Below, piece by piece: positions 1 to 10,219 of a DNA stretch of 25,468 nt; position 1 is the first letter of the stretch; each line of letters starts with the position of its first letter. Made by a program: the position numbers and the translations under genes. This DNA is from Pseudopyrenochaeta lycopersici (taxonomy: Eukaryota; Ascomycota; Dothideomycetes; Pleosporales; Pseudopyrenochaetaceae), in contig NHZP01000154.1 in the NCBI GenBank assembly GCA_003313425.1, positions 1 through 25,468 on the forward strand. The letters run 5' to 3'. A model generated the notes under the pieces. It had not been told where the DNA came from. It worked only from the letters and a program-made list of their open reading frames with translations, and searched no databases.

Positions 1-2628
1 TAAGGCTGAATATCATGACATTGACCTTTCAGTAGTCAGCCCGTACGACGTTGATACTGTAGCCCGCGCCTAGCATGTAGCGATAGATATTTTGATTTAA
101 GCTGACCTGCAGGCACATTTTCCAGGGCGCAGATCTTCTGTTTAGTAAGAATGGGAGGTATAGGTATAGAGCTGAAGAGGCGAACAAGCCGCTTGCTCTT
201 TGATCGGGACTTACGTAGAGTAGATGACCCTAGAGAATATCGCAAAGGTTGGGGCAAGCTACCAACGACGCGCGCAATCCGAGTAATTCTCTCGAAGTTG
301 TCGGTGATTCTGAGCAAGATTTGTGTTTGAATGCAACGCCAAACCGTGCCACTAGTCAGCAAAGATCTCAACAAGCAGTCGTAGAATGGGCAAGCAATTT
401 CGGCGTATTATACTCAGTTGTTGCACAAGAAATTTTGTGGATGCAGGGCACGAAACCGGATAGGTAGATGAATCTCGATTTTATTGTTCGTGTACGCGTT
501 CAATTGCCCTGGAGAGAGATTAGCAAAGCTTGCTCGAAGGGAAGGTGATATCAGCCGTTAACGTTACTAGAGGTTGTACAAGCCAATGGGATGATACCTC
601 CGGACTTGACCATGATGACTCGCGCTTGCGGCTGACGCGACCGGTGGCGCACCACGCTCTGAGACGCACGAGATTTACCAGATAGCTGAGGAATTTCCCC
701 AAAGCCAGCCTTCGGCTCTCAAAGGCCTCAATGGAAGCTCTCACGCCCTCGTAAAACAGCCTGAGAAGCACTATAGGCCTAAGTATAAAGAGTACGAATG
801 CGGTGCTAAGCGGCGCCAACCGTACTGGCATGTTAGTACCATGCATAAGTAGGCTATAGGATACTGACCAAGTGGACAGAGGATGTAGACCGGAAATAAG
901 CACGGAGCTAGCGGAAACGCGGAATGAACGCGGAATTGAACACGAAACTTCGCGCAAGCCTGGAGCGCGAGGCCTTCCCTAATATCAGCTAGCGCAGCAC
1001 CTGGCATTTCTCTAGTGTCTCAACAGCAGACATTGTGGTTAGCAGAGTCGGCCCACTGTGGCATCACCAACACGTTGTCGCTCAGACGTTCAAAACAAGA
1101 GCATTGTTTCACCGGCTATCGGGCTGTTACACCGGGCTCGATATAGGAGAACTGGGACAGAATTTGTGGTATGAAATGACGAAGCTGGATTGAGTCGCTT
1201 GTTGCGTCGCAATCCCTCGCTGGAAGTGAGCCTTGAGTGTAGCGATGTGTGACCACATTCGAGGGCTTAGAACATGCTACGCCCACACCTTTATAGCCAC
1301 TGGCCTCCAGTACGCTTATGCTGATAGAATATCATCTGCGAAGCAAGTGCCAATATTGTGCACCACAGTTCTGGCTTCCATTACAGTGCTTACTGTCCGC
1401 CGTGTCGAAAAACTAGCTTTCTCAAGTAATCAATTCCACGTGAAGCAAAAGTATGATGAACGGCTTGGGCGATAAGCAGGGTATCAGTATAGGAGTGCCA
1501 GCTGCTAGCATAGCGATGATTCGAAGCTAACCCTGACACGTTTACCATAGCTGACATGGAGGCATAAGCAGATCAGAGATAGCACAAAAATACTGGCCGA
1601 TTGTAGTGATGGAGGTAAGCAGTTAGTATCGAAGAGCTCCGCGTAACCTGGTGTCCTTGTGTACCCACCACGATGTACTTGCTTGTTTCGCGTGCTGATG
1701 TGCCAACGCCCCATTTCCACGCAGCAGCAAGCCGCCACGCCGCAGCGTGCAATATCCTTGCGGAGGGCAGCCCATTGCGGCTTAGCACCATCGTCTCAAC
1801 GTTCGAAACGAAACATGTAATGGTAACAACGAGCAGCAACATTACATTGCCACATGTGTGGGCAAGCTGTGAGGGTTCGAGAAGGAGCCTCCAACACTCC
1901 CCTCTGCAGTCAATTGCCCAGTTTCCGGCGCCGCTGTTTGATTAGCCCGGAGATTTTCGTGACTGACTCATAACTCGTGAAGTCAGGAAAGGCTTGTTTT
2001 AGCCGAGACTGGACTGGCGTGGGATGAATGGTTTGTTGCTTGCGTCATGAAGCATGGAACCCACGAGTCATGACCGGTCATGCCTAACAGTGCTTGCATT
2101 GACAGGTTAGCCATGTGAGTAGAACGCTGATGGTCGTTGACGTGGTATTGAGGGGATCATAATCATTATCCTCTAAGTGGGTAACCACAACACCAGCATT
2201 AACACGCTAAAATGCGCCACATATGATGACCATCAGCACTAGGCGCGGGTCGTTCCGCTACAATCAAGTGCTGACCAGGTAGCTAATTGGATGACTGTCA
2301 TCGCTCATCCAGTGCCATTCATCGTTCGGCCCGGTGCGCTGTAGATCAACGCCATTTGGCTTTGAGGCGAGTAAGCATTCGATGATCGCTCGTCGATTGC
2401 GCACGAGTGCATATGGCCACGTGGCACTAAGCTCGATACAGCCTAACACGATTCCCGTCTGAAGATCGTCAGCATTTTCGGTCTTCCCCGTTGAATCATT
2501 GGATGCTACTGGGTGATCGCTTGGTTTCAGCAACGAACCCTCAGTTCATCAATCTCATGCTCTTCGCCGTGTACGTATGCATGATTGGTTAGCAAAGGTG
2601 ACCGATGGCTGCTGCGGTAGCCTTCATA
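1..2628. other. Long stretch with no supported gene
   Basis: Open frames here are all under about 150 codons, overlap each other on both strands, mostly lack an ATG near their start, and resemble no family I recognise. The longest (520-957, minus) has low-information Ser/Arg/Leu-rich composition typical of a chance frame. A minus-strand frame at 2264-2533 has somewhat protein-like composition but starts at TTG and has no recognisable domain. No tRNA, rRNA or transposon ends were seen. Confidence 0.5.
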
Positions 2629-2875
2629 CAGTTGCTTGCGAAACCGCCTTCACCGTTTGGGCACACGAAGATTTTTGACCCTTGCGGCCCCAAGTCCTTG
2701 CTGCCTTTCAACCAACCATGTTCCTGTAAGGCGATTCTGCGGAGTTCGAGGGGGTTCCGCTGTTGACACTGAAGGCAGATGATTGGCCACACAACAGCAT
2801 GGGTGTCCTAGTGCAGTGGGGGCCAAGAATCTTTGTGTGCGCAAAAAGGTGCAGGCGGTTTCGCAAGCAACTGTA
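2629..2875. repeat. Imperfect inverted repeat at the LINE 5' border
   Basis: The left arm (about 2629-2674) and the right arm (about 2829-2875) are reverse complements over about 46 bases, with roughly four mismatches and one single-base indel. A 23-base core is perfect (2853-2875 against its complement at 2629-2651). A shorter GGGGCC match continues beyond the arms. The spacer is about 154 bp. The right arm runs directly into the recognisable LINE coding sequence. It could be an inverted piece of the LINE itself (5' inversion) or a duplicated flank; the sequence alone does not decide. Confidence 0.7.
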
Positions 2876-2884
2876 CTGACATGC

Positions 2885-3535
2885 CGCACCTATGAATCCA
2901 TCAGAGCACTGAAAAGAAATGGAAACACGATAACTGTATTATGGCTGCGGTCAAGTGAAGAAAACGCACTGTTGAAGCTTGCTAAGGCGAAGGCAAAAGC
3001 GGCAACGAGACAGGGTGTCACCCCACAGACACAACTCCCCAGAATGCGATCGACCACCCTTAACATTGCGCGAGCTAAGCATCGTGCCACCGCTAGGGGG
3101 TTACTGGAAAACGTCGGGAGCTACTCTAAAAGAATAGACAAAGCATTACGAGGCAAACATACGCGACAGCTCTATGACCGACTATCATGGAAAGAAGCGA
3201 ACACGCTCGCCCAACTCAGGACAGGCATGGCAAGACTGAACGTATATCTCCACCGAATCAATGCTGCGTCAACAGACCAGTGTGAATACGGACAAGCGCA
3301 AGAGACAGTAGAACACTTCCTCTTCCGGTGCAGAAGATGGACAACGCTCCGAACAGAGATGCTACAATGCACAGACACAGGCAGAGGGAATCTATCTTTC
3401 TTCCTCGGCGGAAAGACCACAGCTGATGACAAGAACTGGACTCCGAACATGAACGCTGTCCGAGCAACGATACGGTTCGCAATAGCCACAGGTCGACTCG
3501 ATGCAAACCAACGGCAGACTAATCAGGACACCTAA
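2885..3535 (+). pseudogene. LINE ORF2 C-terminal remnant (RNase H end and zinc-knuckle-like tail)
   Basis: About 216 codons stay open. The first part (RTYESIRALKRNGNTITVLW, then EENALLKLAKAKAKAAT) matches the end of the RNase H domain of fungal Tad-clade ORF2 proteins. After a linker come LRTGMARLNVYLHRI and CEYGQAQETVEHFLFRC, the conserved Cys/His tail in which C-x2-C is normal. Here the second Cys of that pair is Tyr (CEY), a change expected in a decaying copy. The frame can be extended upstream to 2783 without a stop, but that part lies in the inverted-repeat arm and has no ATG. No start codon or upstream catalytic domains are present, so this is a gene fragment. Confidence 0.8.
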
Positions 3536-3830
3536 CTACCTACCTAACTAACACCCAACCCGACTCACCAACATATCACCTCGTGCCACAGAAAGCAGAC
3601 ACCGCTTCAGTTGCCGAAGATAGGACGCTGAACACTTGGAGAAAAGCATTCAAGCAGTTTACTAACAACATTACTAACCCACGAGAAATCGAAGAGAAAT
3701 GTTAAATGAAGGAATATAAGGTATGAATGGCGTATTGCATGGGCTTGAAGGAGAACAGGACCCACTGCGGGCAATGTATTAGTAGAGCAGTGATAGTAGT
3801 CCTTTCGGCTCAGCCGCCGGGCGTTAATAA

Positions 3831-3832
<2 letters not shown>

Positions 3833-3872
<40 letters not shown>
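3833..3872. repeat. (TG)20 microsatellite
   Basis: Twenty uninterrupted TG units directly follow the TTAATAAAT end of the LINE remnant. The position suggests that the tract grew from the LINE's simple-repeat tail. Confidence 0.95.
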
Positions 3873-3875
<3 letters not shown>

Positions 3876-3948
3876 CCTTTATGGTTAGACTTTGGGGATT
3901 GAATGAATTTGTTGCGTTATGCCTATAGAGATGTGGACGCCCAGGATA

Positions 3949-4002
3949 CTGCTTATACTGCTTATACTACTTATGCTGCTTATACTGCTTGTACTGCTTC
4001 TT
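3949..4002. repeat. 9-bp minisatellite, six CTGCTTATA-type units
   Basis: Six tandem 9-bp units are seen: three exact CTGCTTATA, the others CTACTTATG, CTGCTTGTA and CTGCTTCTT. Because 9 is a multiple of 3, the tract is open in several frames and creates spurious Leu/Ile-rich or Thr/Ala/Tyr-rich peptides. I do not call a gene there. Around it (3873-4364) nothing else is recognisable apart from the promoter and 5' region of the gene that starts at 4365. Confidence 0.9.
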
Positions 4003-4364
4003 GCTGCAAAATTCATGCGAACGTCCGTCCTCATACAGGATCGGCTGACCTCCAAGCAGATGGTGCTGCTCCAAGTGGCGCTGAACTTAACGGCTCACCC
4101 CTTCACAGCAGCTTTTCCGATCTGAGCGTCCGGCATAGCGAACGGTGGACAATGACCGACGTGACGACTATCACGAAAACATATCGAACAACCGCTTGGT
4201 CATTCACGTCATTCAATGGAAGAATTCTCCAATCTGATCATGCTCACCAGTGTGGATATGTTGTGCCCTTAAAGCCGCCGCGGCCATAGCTGTAGAGTTT
4301 GTACATCCTGTCACTCACACGCCGCCAGCCTCCCTCGTGGACCCACGTTGGCTGACTCTACACG

Positions 4365-5387
4365 ATGCATCCTTCTCAAGCCATTGCGTCCCTACTGTTA
4401 GTCTTTGTCAAGCTGGCTGGTGCGCATTCGTGGGTGGAACAGCTGTCGAACATTGCGTCCAACGGATCTTTCATGGCAGGGTACGGCTATCCTCGCGGTT
4501 TTGTAGATAAAGGCGTCGCTCACTTCGATCAAAATGCCGACGTATGGTTGATTCCACCCTTGGAACGGCAGCCACCATTTGTGGCTCACACAGATCTTCT
4601 CTGTCATCCCTCTCAGCGCATTGCACACCAGACTGTCAACTATCCTCGCTTGCAGACCGTGCCTGGTGGGATGATCGCAATGCGATATGCAGAGAACGGA
4701 CATGCCACAATCCCAAATGGCGGAAAGAACCTGCTGGGCAAGCCGGAGAAAGGTGGCACGGTCTTTGTATTTGGCACTCAACAGCCTCTCCAAGAAGAGG
4801 TCCTACTCGACGTGCTGAAATGGACCCGTGACGGTTCTGGCGGTGATGCGCGTGGTGTTCTCCTTACCACTCAGAACTTCGACGATGGAAGGTGCTACCA
4901 ACTTGGGAATAACGCAATTGCTGCAGACACCCGGAAAGAGCAAACGCCCAACCCCCTGCCGGGACAACCTGGGAGTGAGCACGAGTTGTTGTGCGAAACG
5001 GACGTCAGAATACCTGACGACGTCCAAGTCGACAAATCTTACACAATGTACTGGGTGTGGCAGTGGCCGAACGCGCCTGGGAAAGACCCTACTTACCCCA
5101 ATGGGAGGGACGAATACTATACCTCTTGTCTCGATGTTGATCTTGCACTGAGCATTCCACCAGAGCAGACCGAGCATCCGCTCATCCAGCAGGACCCAAT
5201 GCCCTCGGCGGTTACGGATTTCAGATCGCGCAGCGCTCTAACAGCCGACCCGCTAGCTTTGTATTCCGCTTCTGCGTTTGGGAAGCCATTTGAGACCCAG
5301 ACCTTAAGCCTCGCACGTTATGCGGCTCGTGCCTCGAAAGCGGATCCGGCTGTGATTGCTACCTCAAAATCTAATGTCCATTTGTAG
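4365..5387 (+). CDS. Secreted LPMO-like protein (DUF7492-type)
   Basis: This is a 340-residue single-exon protein. Residues 1-20 form a hydrophobic signal peptide ending LAGA, with a predicted cut just before His21, so the mature protein would begin HSWVEQ. An N-terminal histidine is the copper ligand in lytic polysaccharide monooxygenases. The second candidate ligand is His113 in AENGHATIP, preceded by PGGMIAMRY, a spacing and context like LPMOs. An aromatic YTMYWVWQWP strand (226-235) and DEYYTSC (249-255) could supply the axial Tyr. Cys80, Cys177, Cys210 and Cys255 could form two disulfides. The tail after about 265 is low-complexity with no clear GPI signal. I recall similar fungal secreted proteins grouped as DUF7492. 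Copper oxidase activity on polysaccharide is inference. The ATG at 4365 is the only one that gives a signal peptide. Confidence 0.85.
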   Translation: MHPSQAIASLLLVFVKLAGAHSWVEQLSNIASNGSFMAGYGYPRGFVDKGVAHFDQNADVWLIPPLERQPPFVAHTDLLCHPSQRIAHQTVNYPRLQTVPGGMIAMRYAENGHATIPNGGKNLLGKPEKGGTVFVFGTQQPLQEEVLLDVLKWTRDGSGGDARGVLLTTQNFDDGRCYQLGNNAIAADTRKEQTPNPLPGQPGSEHELLCETDVRIPDDVQVDKSYTMYWVWQWPNAPGKDPTYPNGRDEYYTSCLDVDLALSIPPEQTEHPLIQQDPMPSAVTDFRSRSALTADPLALYSASAFGKPFETQTLSLARYAARASKADPAVIATSKSNVHL

Positions 5388-5901
5388 TGCACGAATGTTA
5401 CGAGTTTGAATGCTGTGTCTCCTTTGACCTCAAGCTTTGTTGGATTGTCTCGTACATCTTGTAAGCACAAGTAGATGGTTAAGTAGCTCTGGGCGTTACA
5501 GTAGCCTGAAGAACGACAAGTCTATGTCGAATATACTTCATCATCATAGGTACGGAATCTGGTGACATAGAACAAAATCTGATTAACGCTCCCATAAAGT
5601 CACGCACAACCTCTATATCCCCTCATACGCCAAAAGACCACATCGGCCTATCGAATACCTAACTTCTCATGATCTAAGAGAATCATGGTCCCTGAACGTT
5701 GGCGCCCTTGAAGAGAATTCTTACAAACGACTTGTTCGATCGGCTTTTTATAACCACTAACTTACACCTGATTGACGGCTGTTTGGATAGGCTCTCGTGC
5801 TTACTAGTCTTACAACATTGATAACAATCGCACATGCCGCGTTCCGTTTTTAAGAGGTCTATGCGCTTCGTTGGCAGATCGTCAATGACGCTGAGGAGCA
5901 A
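5388..5901. other. Intergenic region between convergent genes
   Basis: This is the shared 3' flank of the LPMO-like gene (+) and the deoxyribosyltransferase-like gene (-). Only short overlapping frames occur, none recognisable. No clear terminator or repeat was seen. Confidence 0.5.
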
Positions 5902-6807
5902 TCATCCACTCAACTGCATCAGCTGTGCCTGCATGTCTGCAACCTGCTTCAGCAAATCGGTATTCTCCTTCTCCAGAATGGACTTTTTGACTGGCTTTGA
6001 CTTCTCCGTGTGCACATTCGCCCCCACCAGGTCGCCTTGCTCGTCAAGTTGCATACCCTTCTGAACCAGCATTTTTTCGATCGCCGGCACCAACTCCTCA
6101 AAGTTCTCCACTAGAGGAATCCCATACCGTTTACAGACAATGTGCACATTTCCCCCTCGCCAGAACCGCGGATCACAGCACACAACCACCTTGTCTGAAG
6201 CCGCCCAGAGCCCCAGCTCCAGCATCGTCACGGGACTCAACGTGTTGACGTCGAAGAAGAAACAAATTACATCTGCCTGCTCCATTGCGCCTAGCTCCCA
6301 CTCTACTTGTCGTCGGAAAGCTTCGTCCTTGGCTTCTGGGGTGACGTCGGGATCCCAGTGGCCCCTACGCGGATTGTTTACGGTTATGGGTAGGTGGCCG
6401 AGCATCTGAACCATTAGCGGTTGCCATTGTACGGCTTTGCCCATTTCGATGCTTCCTGCGGTAAAGATAGAGAATTTGCGATACGTAGGGGGCTCCGGGG
6501 GCATGCAGTGCACAAAGTCGCGATGAGGTACTGGGAGAGGAGATGGCGGGTCGGGGAGTTGATGATACTTGTCGAACACTGCTTGGTTGATGTCCACGGC
6601 TCCGGATTTAGGCGATGTAGATTGCTCTGCGTCGGGCTCCGTCGATTCAACAGATCCTGAGCCCTTCCATGTTGGGCATTTGGCCGATACTGGGTCTCCG
6701 GCAGTCACATTCGGAAAACGATCCTCTGGAGACATTGTGGTCGCCTTCGTTGGGCTGGTGTTGCATGTATTCTCCCTGAAGCACACGGACGTCATCGTGT
6801 TGTCCAT
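5902..6807 (-). CDS. Nucleoside 2-deoxyribosyltransferase-like protein
   Basis: This is a 301-residue cytosolic-type protein with no signal peptide or membrane segment. Residues 1-110 are a Ser/Thr/Pro-rich, probably disordered extension. Residues 112-250 fit the nucleoside 2-deoxyribosyltransferase-like fold: IFTAGSIEMG (114-123), NNPRRGHWD (144-152), FFFDVNTLSPVTMLELG (183-199) and GGNVHIVC (218-225). In the family, the Glu of the ELG motif (E197 here) is the nucleophile that attacks the N-glycosidic bond. Residues 275-298 (LEKENTDLLKQVADMQAQL) form a short leucine-zipper-like coiled coil, suggesting dimerisation. I chose the ATG at 6807; the frame runs upstream to a TTG only. ATG 6795 is an alternative. 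Real substrate is unknown: the family includes base-exchange enzymes and N-glycosidases. Confidence 0.88.
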   Translation of the reverse strand: MDNTMTSVCFRENTCNTSPTKATTMSPEDRFPNVTAGDPVSAKCPTWKGSGSVESTEPDAEQSTSPKSGAVDINQAVFDKYHQLPDPPSPLPVPHRDFVHCMPPEPPTYRKFSIFTAGSIEMGKAVQWQPLMVQMLGHLPITVNNPRRGHWDPDVTPEAKDEAFRRQVEWELGAMEQADVICFFFDVNTLSPVTMLELGLWAASDKVVVCCDPRFWRGGNVHIVCKRYGIPLVENFEELVPAIEKMLVQKGMQLDEQGDLVGANVHTEKSKPVKKSILEKENTDLLKQVADMQAQLMQLSG

Positions 6808-6952
6808 TGCGGTAGGGCCGGCAAGTTGTTGCGGGCGGAGACGACGGGGTCGGTACAAAGTACGGTGCGATCCTTGAGACAAGATGAAAGTTAGGAGCTT
6901 TCCAAGCAAGCAAAGAGTTTGGATGGTACTGTATAGGACTGTTGTCGAGGCT

Positions 6953-6959
6953 CTTTATA
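6953..6959 (-). promoter_or_regulatory. Candidate TATA box
   Basis: TATAAAG is read on the minus strand about 146 bp upstream of the ATG at 6807, a plausible distance for a fungal core promoter. Sequence match only. Confidence 0.35.
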
Positions 6960-8568
6960 GTACTGCTCAAGGCCCCTTGGTCGCCTCACTCAAACAACGG
7001 GACCACAATTCCGGGCGATGTTAACAGGCAGCAGAATGATTGACGTCAGCAAACTTGTCCCTTTGCCACAGCAGATGCCTCCCAAAAGCCTCTCCTCAGG
7101 CTTTCTTCACCGTCTTGGCAACTCGATCATGCCTAGTCGATAACATAGCCACCCACCAAGTCGATCGTGCCTCACACCACGCCCACAGTCCGCATGGTTG
7201 TATCCCTGCAGGGGAAGTTTAATCCCTCCTGGCTCTGAGTGAGGTCCACATAGTACGTCTCAGCTTTGTCTCTCACATCAGCCTATATCTGATAGCGCTA
7301 CGGTGGGCGCAAAAGGGGCAAGTAAGTCCGGATCCAGATGACTTGGTTGGCGTCGTTATCTTTCCTCGCTGCCACCTGTTCCTGAAATCCTTAGCTGCTT
7401 ATCTGTAAGCAATTCAACGCTCTAGAGATGTCTTCGATCATCATGCCATCATGTGACATGTGAATCTTTGCAGCATTGCCCCTAGATGTCAAGTCAACGA
7501 CGCATTATGCTGCTGTTCATCTGGCTTATTTACGTCTGGAAGTGATGCGTCAGATATCTGTGGATCACCTTGACTGCACCTGGCATTCCCGCTTTGCCCG
7601 TTACACGGCTGACTTATGACACGACAACTGGTGCTAAGTAAGCCAAAGTGGGAGAGACTTTGTACGCATGGTAAAGCGAGATCAGATGAGCATCTAGGTG
7701 TCAGGTGTAGGGAGAAGCTCAGAAGTACTGCATAGGAAAGGGCGATAAATAGTAGGACCGATAACTATTACTAGTCCACGGAACCTCCGGAAGCAGAGGA
7801 GCTATAGAAGAAAGCAGGAGACAGAACTCAACAATCGATACAATCATGATCAACACACACAATCCATCATCGCAATTATCAATTTCTGCTAAGCGTATTT
7901 CAGCATTTTATCTGACATTAGGACTGAAGCCATGGCTGTGCCGCAGTCCACAACCTTCATCCCATCCTGATCGTCTATTCGGATCTGTGTGAGTACGGTC
8001 TGGACTGTCACGACAGGCGGTCGTAATGCTTCAATAGTCACGAACACGTTCTTGGGTAAGCTCAATTCGTGTGAAGGAACGGAATGGAATGAAATTACGG
8101 ACACTCTATACCATGTATGCTTGAGTGGCTACACGATGCTTGTTGTATCACTACCTACATTGAACTCAGAGCTTGTGCGGTGCGTCAGCCCATTATACGA
8201 TCTATGCGAGCGTATGCGGTAGGATACCCGCTTTGAATTTGGCAGGCTTTTGAACACGTGCGACTCGAATAGGGACGCTACCCTGGCCAAACGTTCGTCT
8301 TCGGACAAGGTGGCTCCAAGGACAACTCTAGGCCAAGAATCTCACAGGGCCAGGAGAGCCAATAAAATCATGATGAGTTCCTCACATAAACTGTAAGACA
8401 ATTCGCAGCTTGATCGCTCATTTCTTGTATCAGGTTGATCATCTCACTACGTTATCAAGAGCGAAAAATGCCAGCACTACAGTGAGAACTGCGGCAAGTC
8501 ATAAAGTAGGGCGGAAGGACATTAGACATCCCGACGACTGGCTGGAGTAGGCTGATGATGCCCGCGGA
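6960..8568. other. Gene-poor stretch
   Basis: No gene is supported. A minus-strand open frame at 7889-8104 has protein-like composition (FVTIEALRPPVVTVQTVLTQ) but starts at GTG, has no ATG near its front, and I could not join it to an upstream exon in frame. The remainder contains only short overlapping frames. Confidence 0.45.
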
Positions 8569-9392
8569 ATGACTGCTTCACCATTGGAAAGGCTGCCAAG
8601 GGAGCTGCGAGATCACATCTACGCTTACGTTCTTATAGCGCCTCATGGCCTCACCTTAAAGGCAGACGAGAATGGAGTCGGCCGTATCTGCGAACGTCCG
8701 GCAAACTACGCGGATTCACGTGCAAAAGCAAAGGGACGTGTGCTATGTCGAGACTTTTTCACTATGTCGTCTCTGCTTGCTACTCCCCAGTCGGAAGCAC
8801 AAGCGATCGTCCGTGCTTCAACCAAATCCAATATGTCAGCCACTTGCTTTACAAGGAAGCCCATGGGCTGGAGTTTCAATACAATACCATCTTCTTCGAG
8901 GACTACCACGGAATTCCCGCGGGGCAGCGCTGTTGGCAAGTCCTAAACGACTTGAAGAATCGGGAATACGCACGGTATTTGAAGGCCTCTATTTGCAGCT
9001 CTCAGCCCTGCTCTCGAACACCTGCAGACACCAGATATCCTTTGTCGCTGACCGAGTTCTGCAGGTTGTATCCGACCGCGTCGATCAGACTGCACAATCC
9101 GCTTTGGTCTCAGGCTGACCCTGGATTTGTACTTTTCGGTATATCCTACTCTGCGGTTATTTGGCGCAAGAAAGAGGCATTTGATCGCATAATGCGGGAC
9201 GTGGCGATGCTGTCAGACCCTGAAATGAGGGTGTTAGAATCGCTTCTCCCTTCAAATAAAGTGTCTGAAATCCCTCGACTTTTCCCTTGCGAAGCGCAGC
9301 TCGATAAAACGGTCTTGCTAAGGGCATGTAGACAGGCGCATATGTTCCAAGAAGGAGATAGCTCTTTATGGATAGATTTAGCGGAAGGCTAG
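8569..9392 (+). CDS. 2EXR/F-box-like LPxELR protein, intron or frameshift near 8738-8790
   Basis: Two overlapping frames make one protein. The first starts at ATG 8569 with LERLPRELRDHIYAYVL, the N-terminal LPxELR-x2-IY motif of fungal 2EXR/F-box-like proteins. The second carries NQIQYVSHLLYKEAHGLEF (the usual VCRQLYxE-type segment) and later NPLWSQADPGFVLFGISY. The frames join if 8738-8790 is a 53-nt intron (GTGTGC...CCCCAG, phase 1), giving 256 aa; a donor at 8720 also keeps frame. Neither has a strong branch site, so a frameshifted gene is equally possible. It aligns along its length with the protein at 22610-23434, which is a single uninterrupted frame, so the two are paralogues. Function of the family is unknown; an F-box-like role is only analogy. 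Confidence 0.7.
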
Positions 9393-9793
9393 TCCAGGAA
9401 CGGTACATGACTGCATCGGAATGACAGAAACCTGAGCTGCCCTGTGGCACCTGCAACAACTTTATAAGCGTGCATCAAGATTGCACAAAGCAGAAGAATG
9501 TCGCAAAGGCATTCTGTGCTATGGTAGATTGCTACGCCAAGAATCACACCTAGCCTCCCAGATCTTCTCAGTTTGTTAAATCCACGAATAGCTTGTCACA
9601 TTACCCTTTTTCGTCACCGGGTCCTGTGTGTTGTACTGCGATATAGAACAGGCTGAATGCTGATCACATGGTATACCAATTGTCGAACCCGCATACAGCT
9701 TGTGACGTAGTGTAGAATCAACGCGAGGGTTATTGCGACGCAAACTACAGGGCTTAAAGATGAGGGTGCTACAGGCCGTACCACAGGCCGTGG
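9393..9793. other. Intergenic region between convergent 2EXR-like genes
   Basis: Shared 3' flank of the gene ending at 9392 (+) and the broken gene whose last codon lies at 9794 (-). No gene or repeat was recognised. Confidence 0.5.
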
Positions 9794-10063
9794 TCAAAGT
9801 ACTTGCGATGCAGCGAGTGATGCAAAAAACGAGCGCCTAAACACAACCTCCACACGCGGGTTCTCTTTTGCTACATGTTCCCTCAGATTCTTCTCGACGA
9901 GCCCTATGTCCAGACTCCAACTGTTGCAGTTGCCAAGCCTGCAGCACCGACAGCCTGACTTCATTCGAACCTCAATGCATAGTCTCCTGAGCCCAGGAAG
10001 TCTTTGAAGAGCCAGGAGATCCGGCATGGTCTTTGGAAAGTAGCTCAAGCCCTCCACCATGTG
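9794..10063 (-). pseudogene. 3' part of a 2EXR-like gene split by the hAT insertion
   Basis: This is the C-terminal 86 codons of the gene whose 5' part lies at 12840-13210. It reads EGLSYFPKTMPDLLALQRLP and ends AASQVL. The split falls inside the 8-bp duplicated target. Taking out the element and one target copy restores an uninterrupted frame through His-Met-Val-Glu-Gly. The frame also extends upstream into the transposon's left end, where it is repeat-derived (SISILGLDINSISISPLS) and not part of the gene. Confidence 0.85.
10056..10063. repeat. Left target-site duplication of the hAT element
   Basis: ACCATGTG, identical to 12840-12847. Eight-bp duplications are characteristic of hAT transposons. 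Confidence 0.95.
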
Positions 10064-10079
10064 CAGACTTGTCGGCAAT
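10064..10079. repeat. Left terminal inverted repeat of hAT
   Basis: CAGACTTGTCGGCAAT, the exact reverse complement of 12824-12839. Confidence 0.95.
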
Positions 10080-10089
10080 TCAATATTGA

Positions 10090-10151
10090 TTGATAAGGGT
10101 GATATTGATATTGAATTGATATCCAGACCCAAGATTGATATTGAATTGATA
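10090..10151. repeat. Left subterminal TTGATA repeats
   Basis: Five copies of TTGATA (at 10090, 10105, 10116, 10135 and 10146), several within a longer GATATTGAATTGATA unit. hAT transposases commonly bind subterminal repeats, so these are likely transposase sites. Confidence 0.7.
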
Positions 10152-10219
10152 ATATTGCCAAGAATCACCCGATTGGGACTAGCATATAGAATCTATGGTG
10201 TTTCAGACACTTTGGGCAC

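Larger units (their letters stand above)
2876..3872 (+). mobile_element. 5'-truncated Tad-like LINE retrotransposon copy
   Basis: This is the 3' end of a non-LTR retrotransposon. It contains the C-terminal part of ORF2, about 290 bases of 3' untranslated sequence ending in a GGGCGTTAATAAAT-type tail, and then a (TG)20 tract in the position of the LINE tail. Missing 5' sequence is the usual result of incomplete target-primed reverse transcription. The 5' border is uncertain because the inverted repeat at 2829-2875 abuts it. I could not find a matching target-site duplication across the two ends. The copy lacks endonuclease and reverse transcriptase domains, so it is dead. Confidence 0.8.

Noticed and set aside
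3903..4289. Plus-strand frames through the minisatellite, one giving a Leu/Ile-rich membrane-like peptide
   Set aside because: The hydrophobic and Thr/Ala/Tyr repeats are just the 9-bp unit read in different frames, with no homology outside the repeat.
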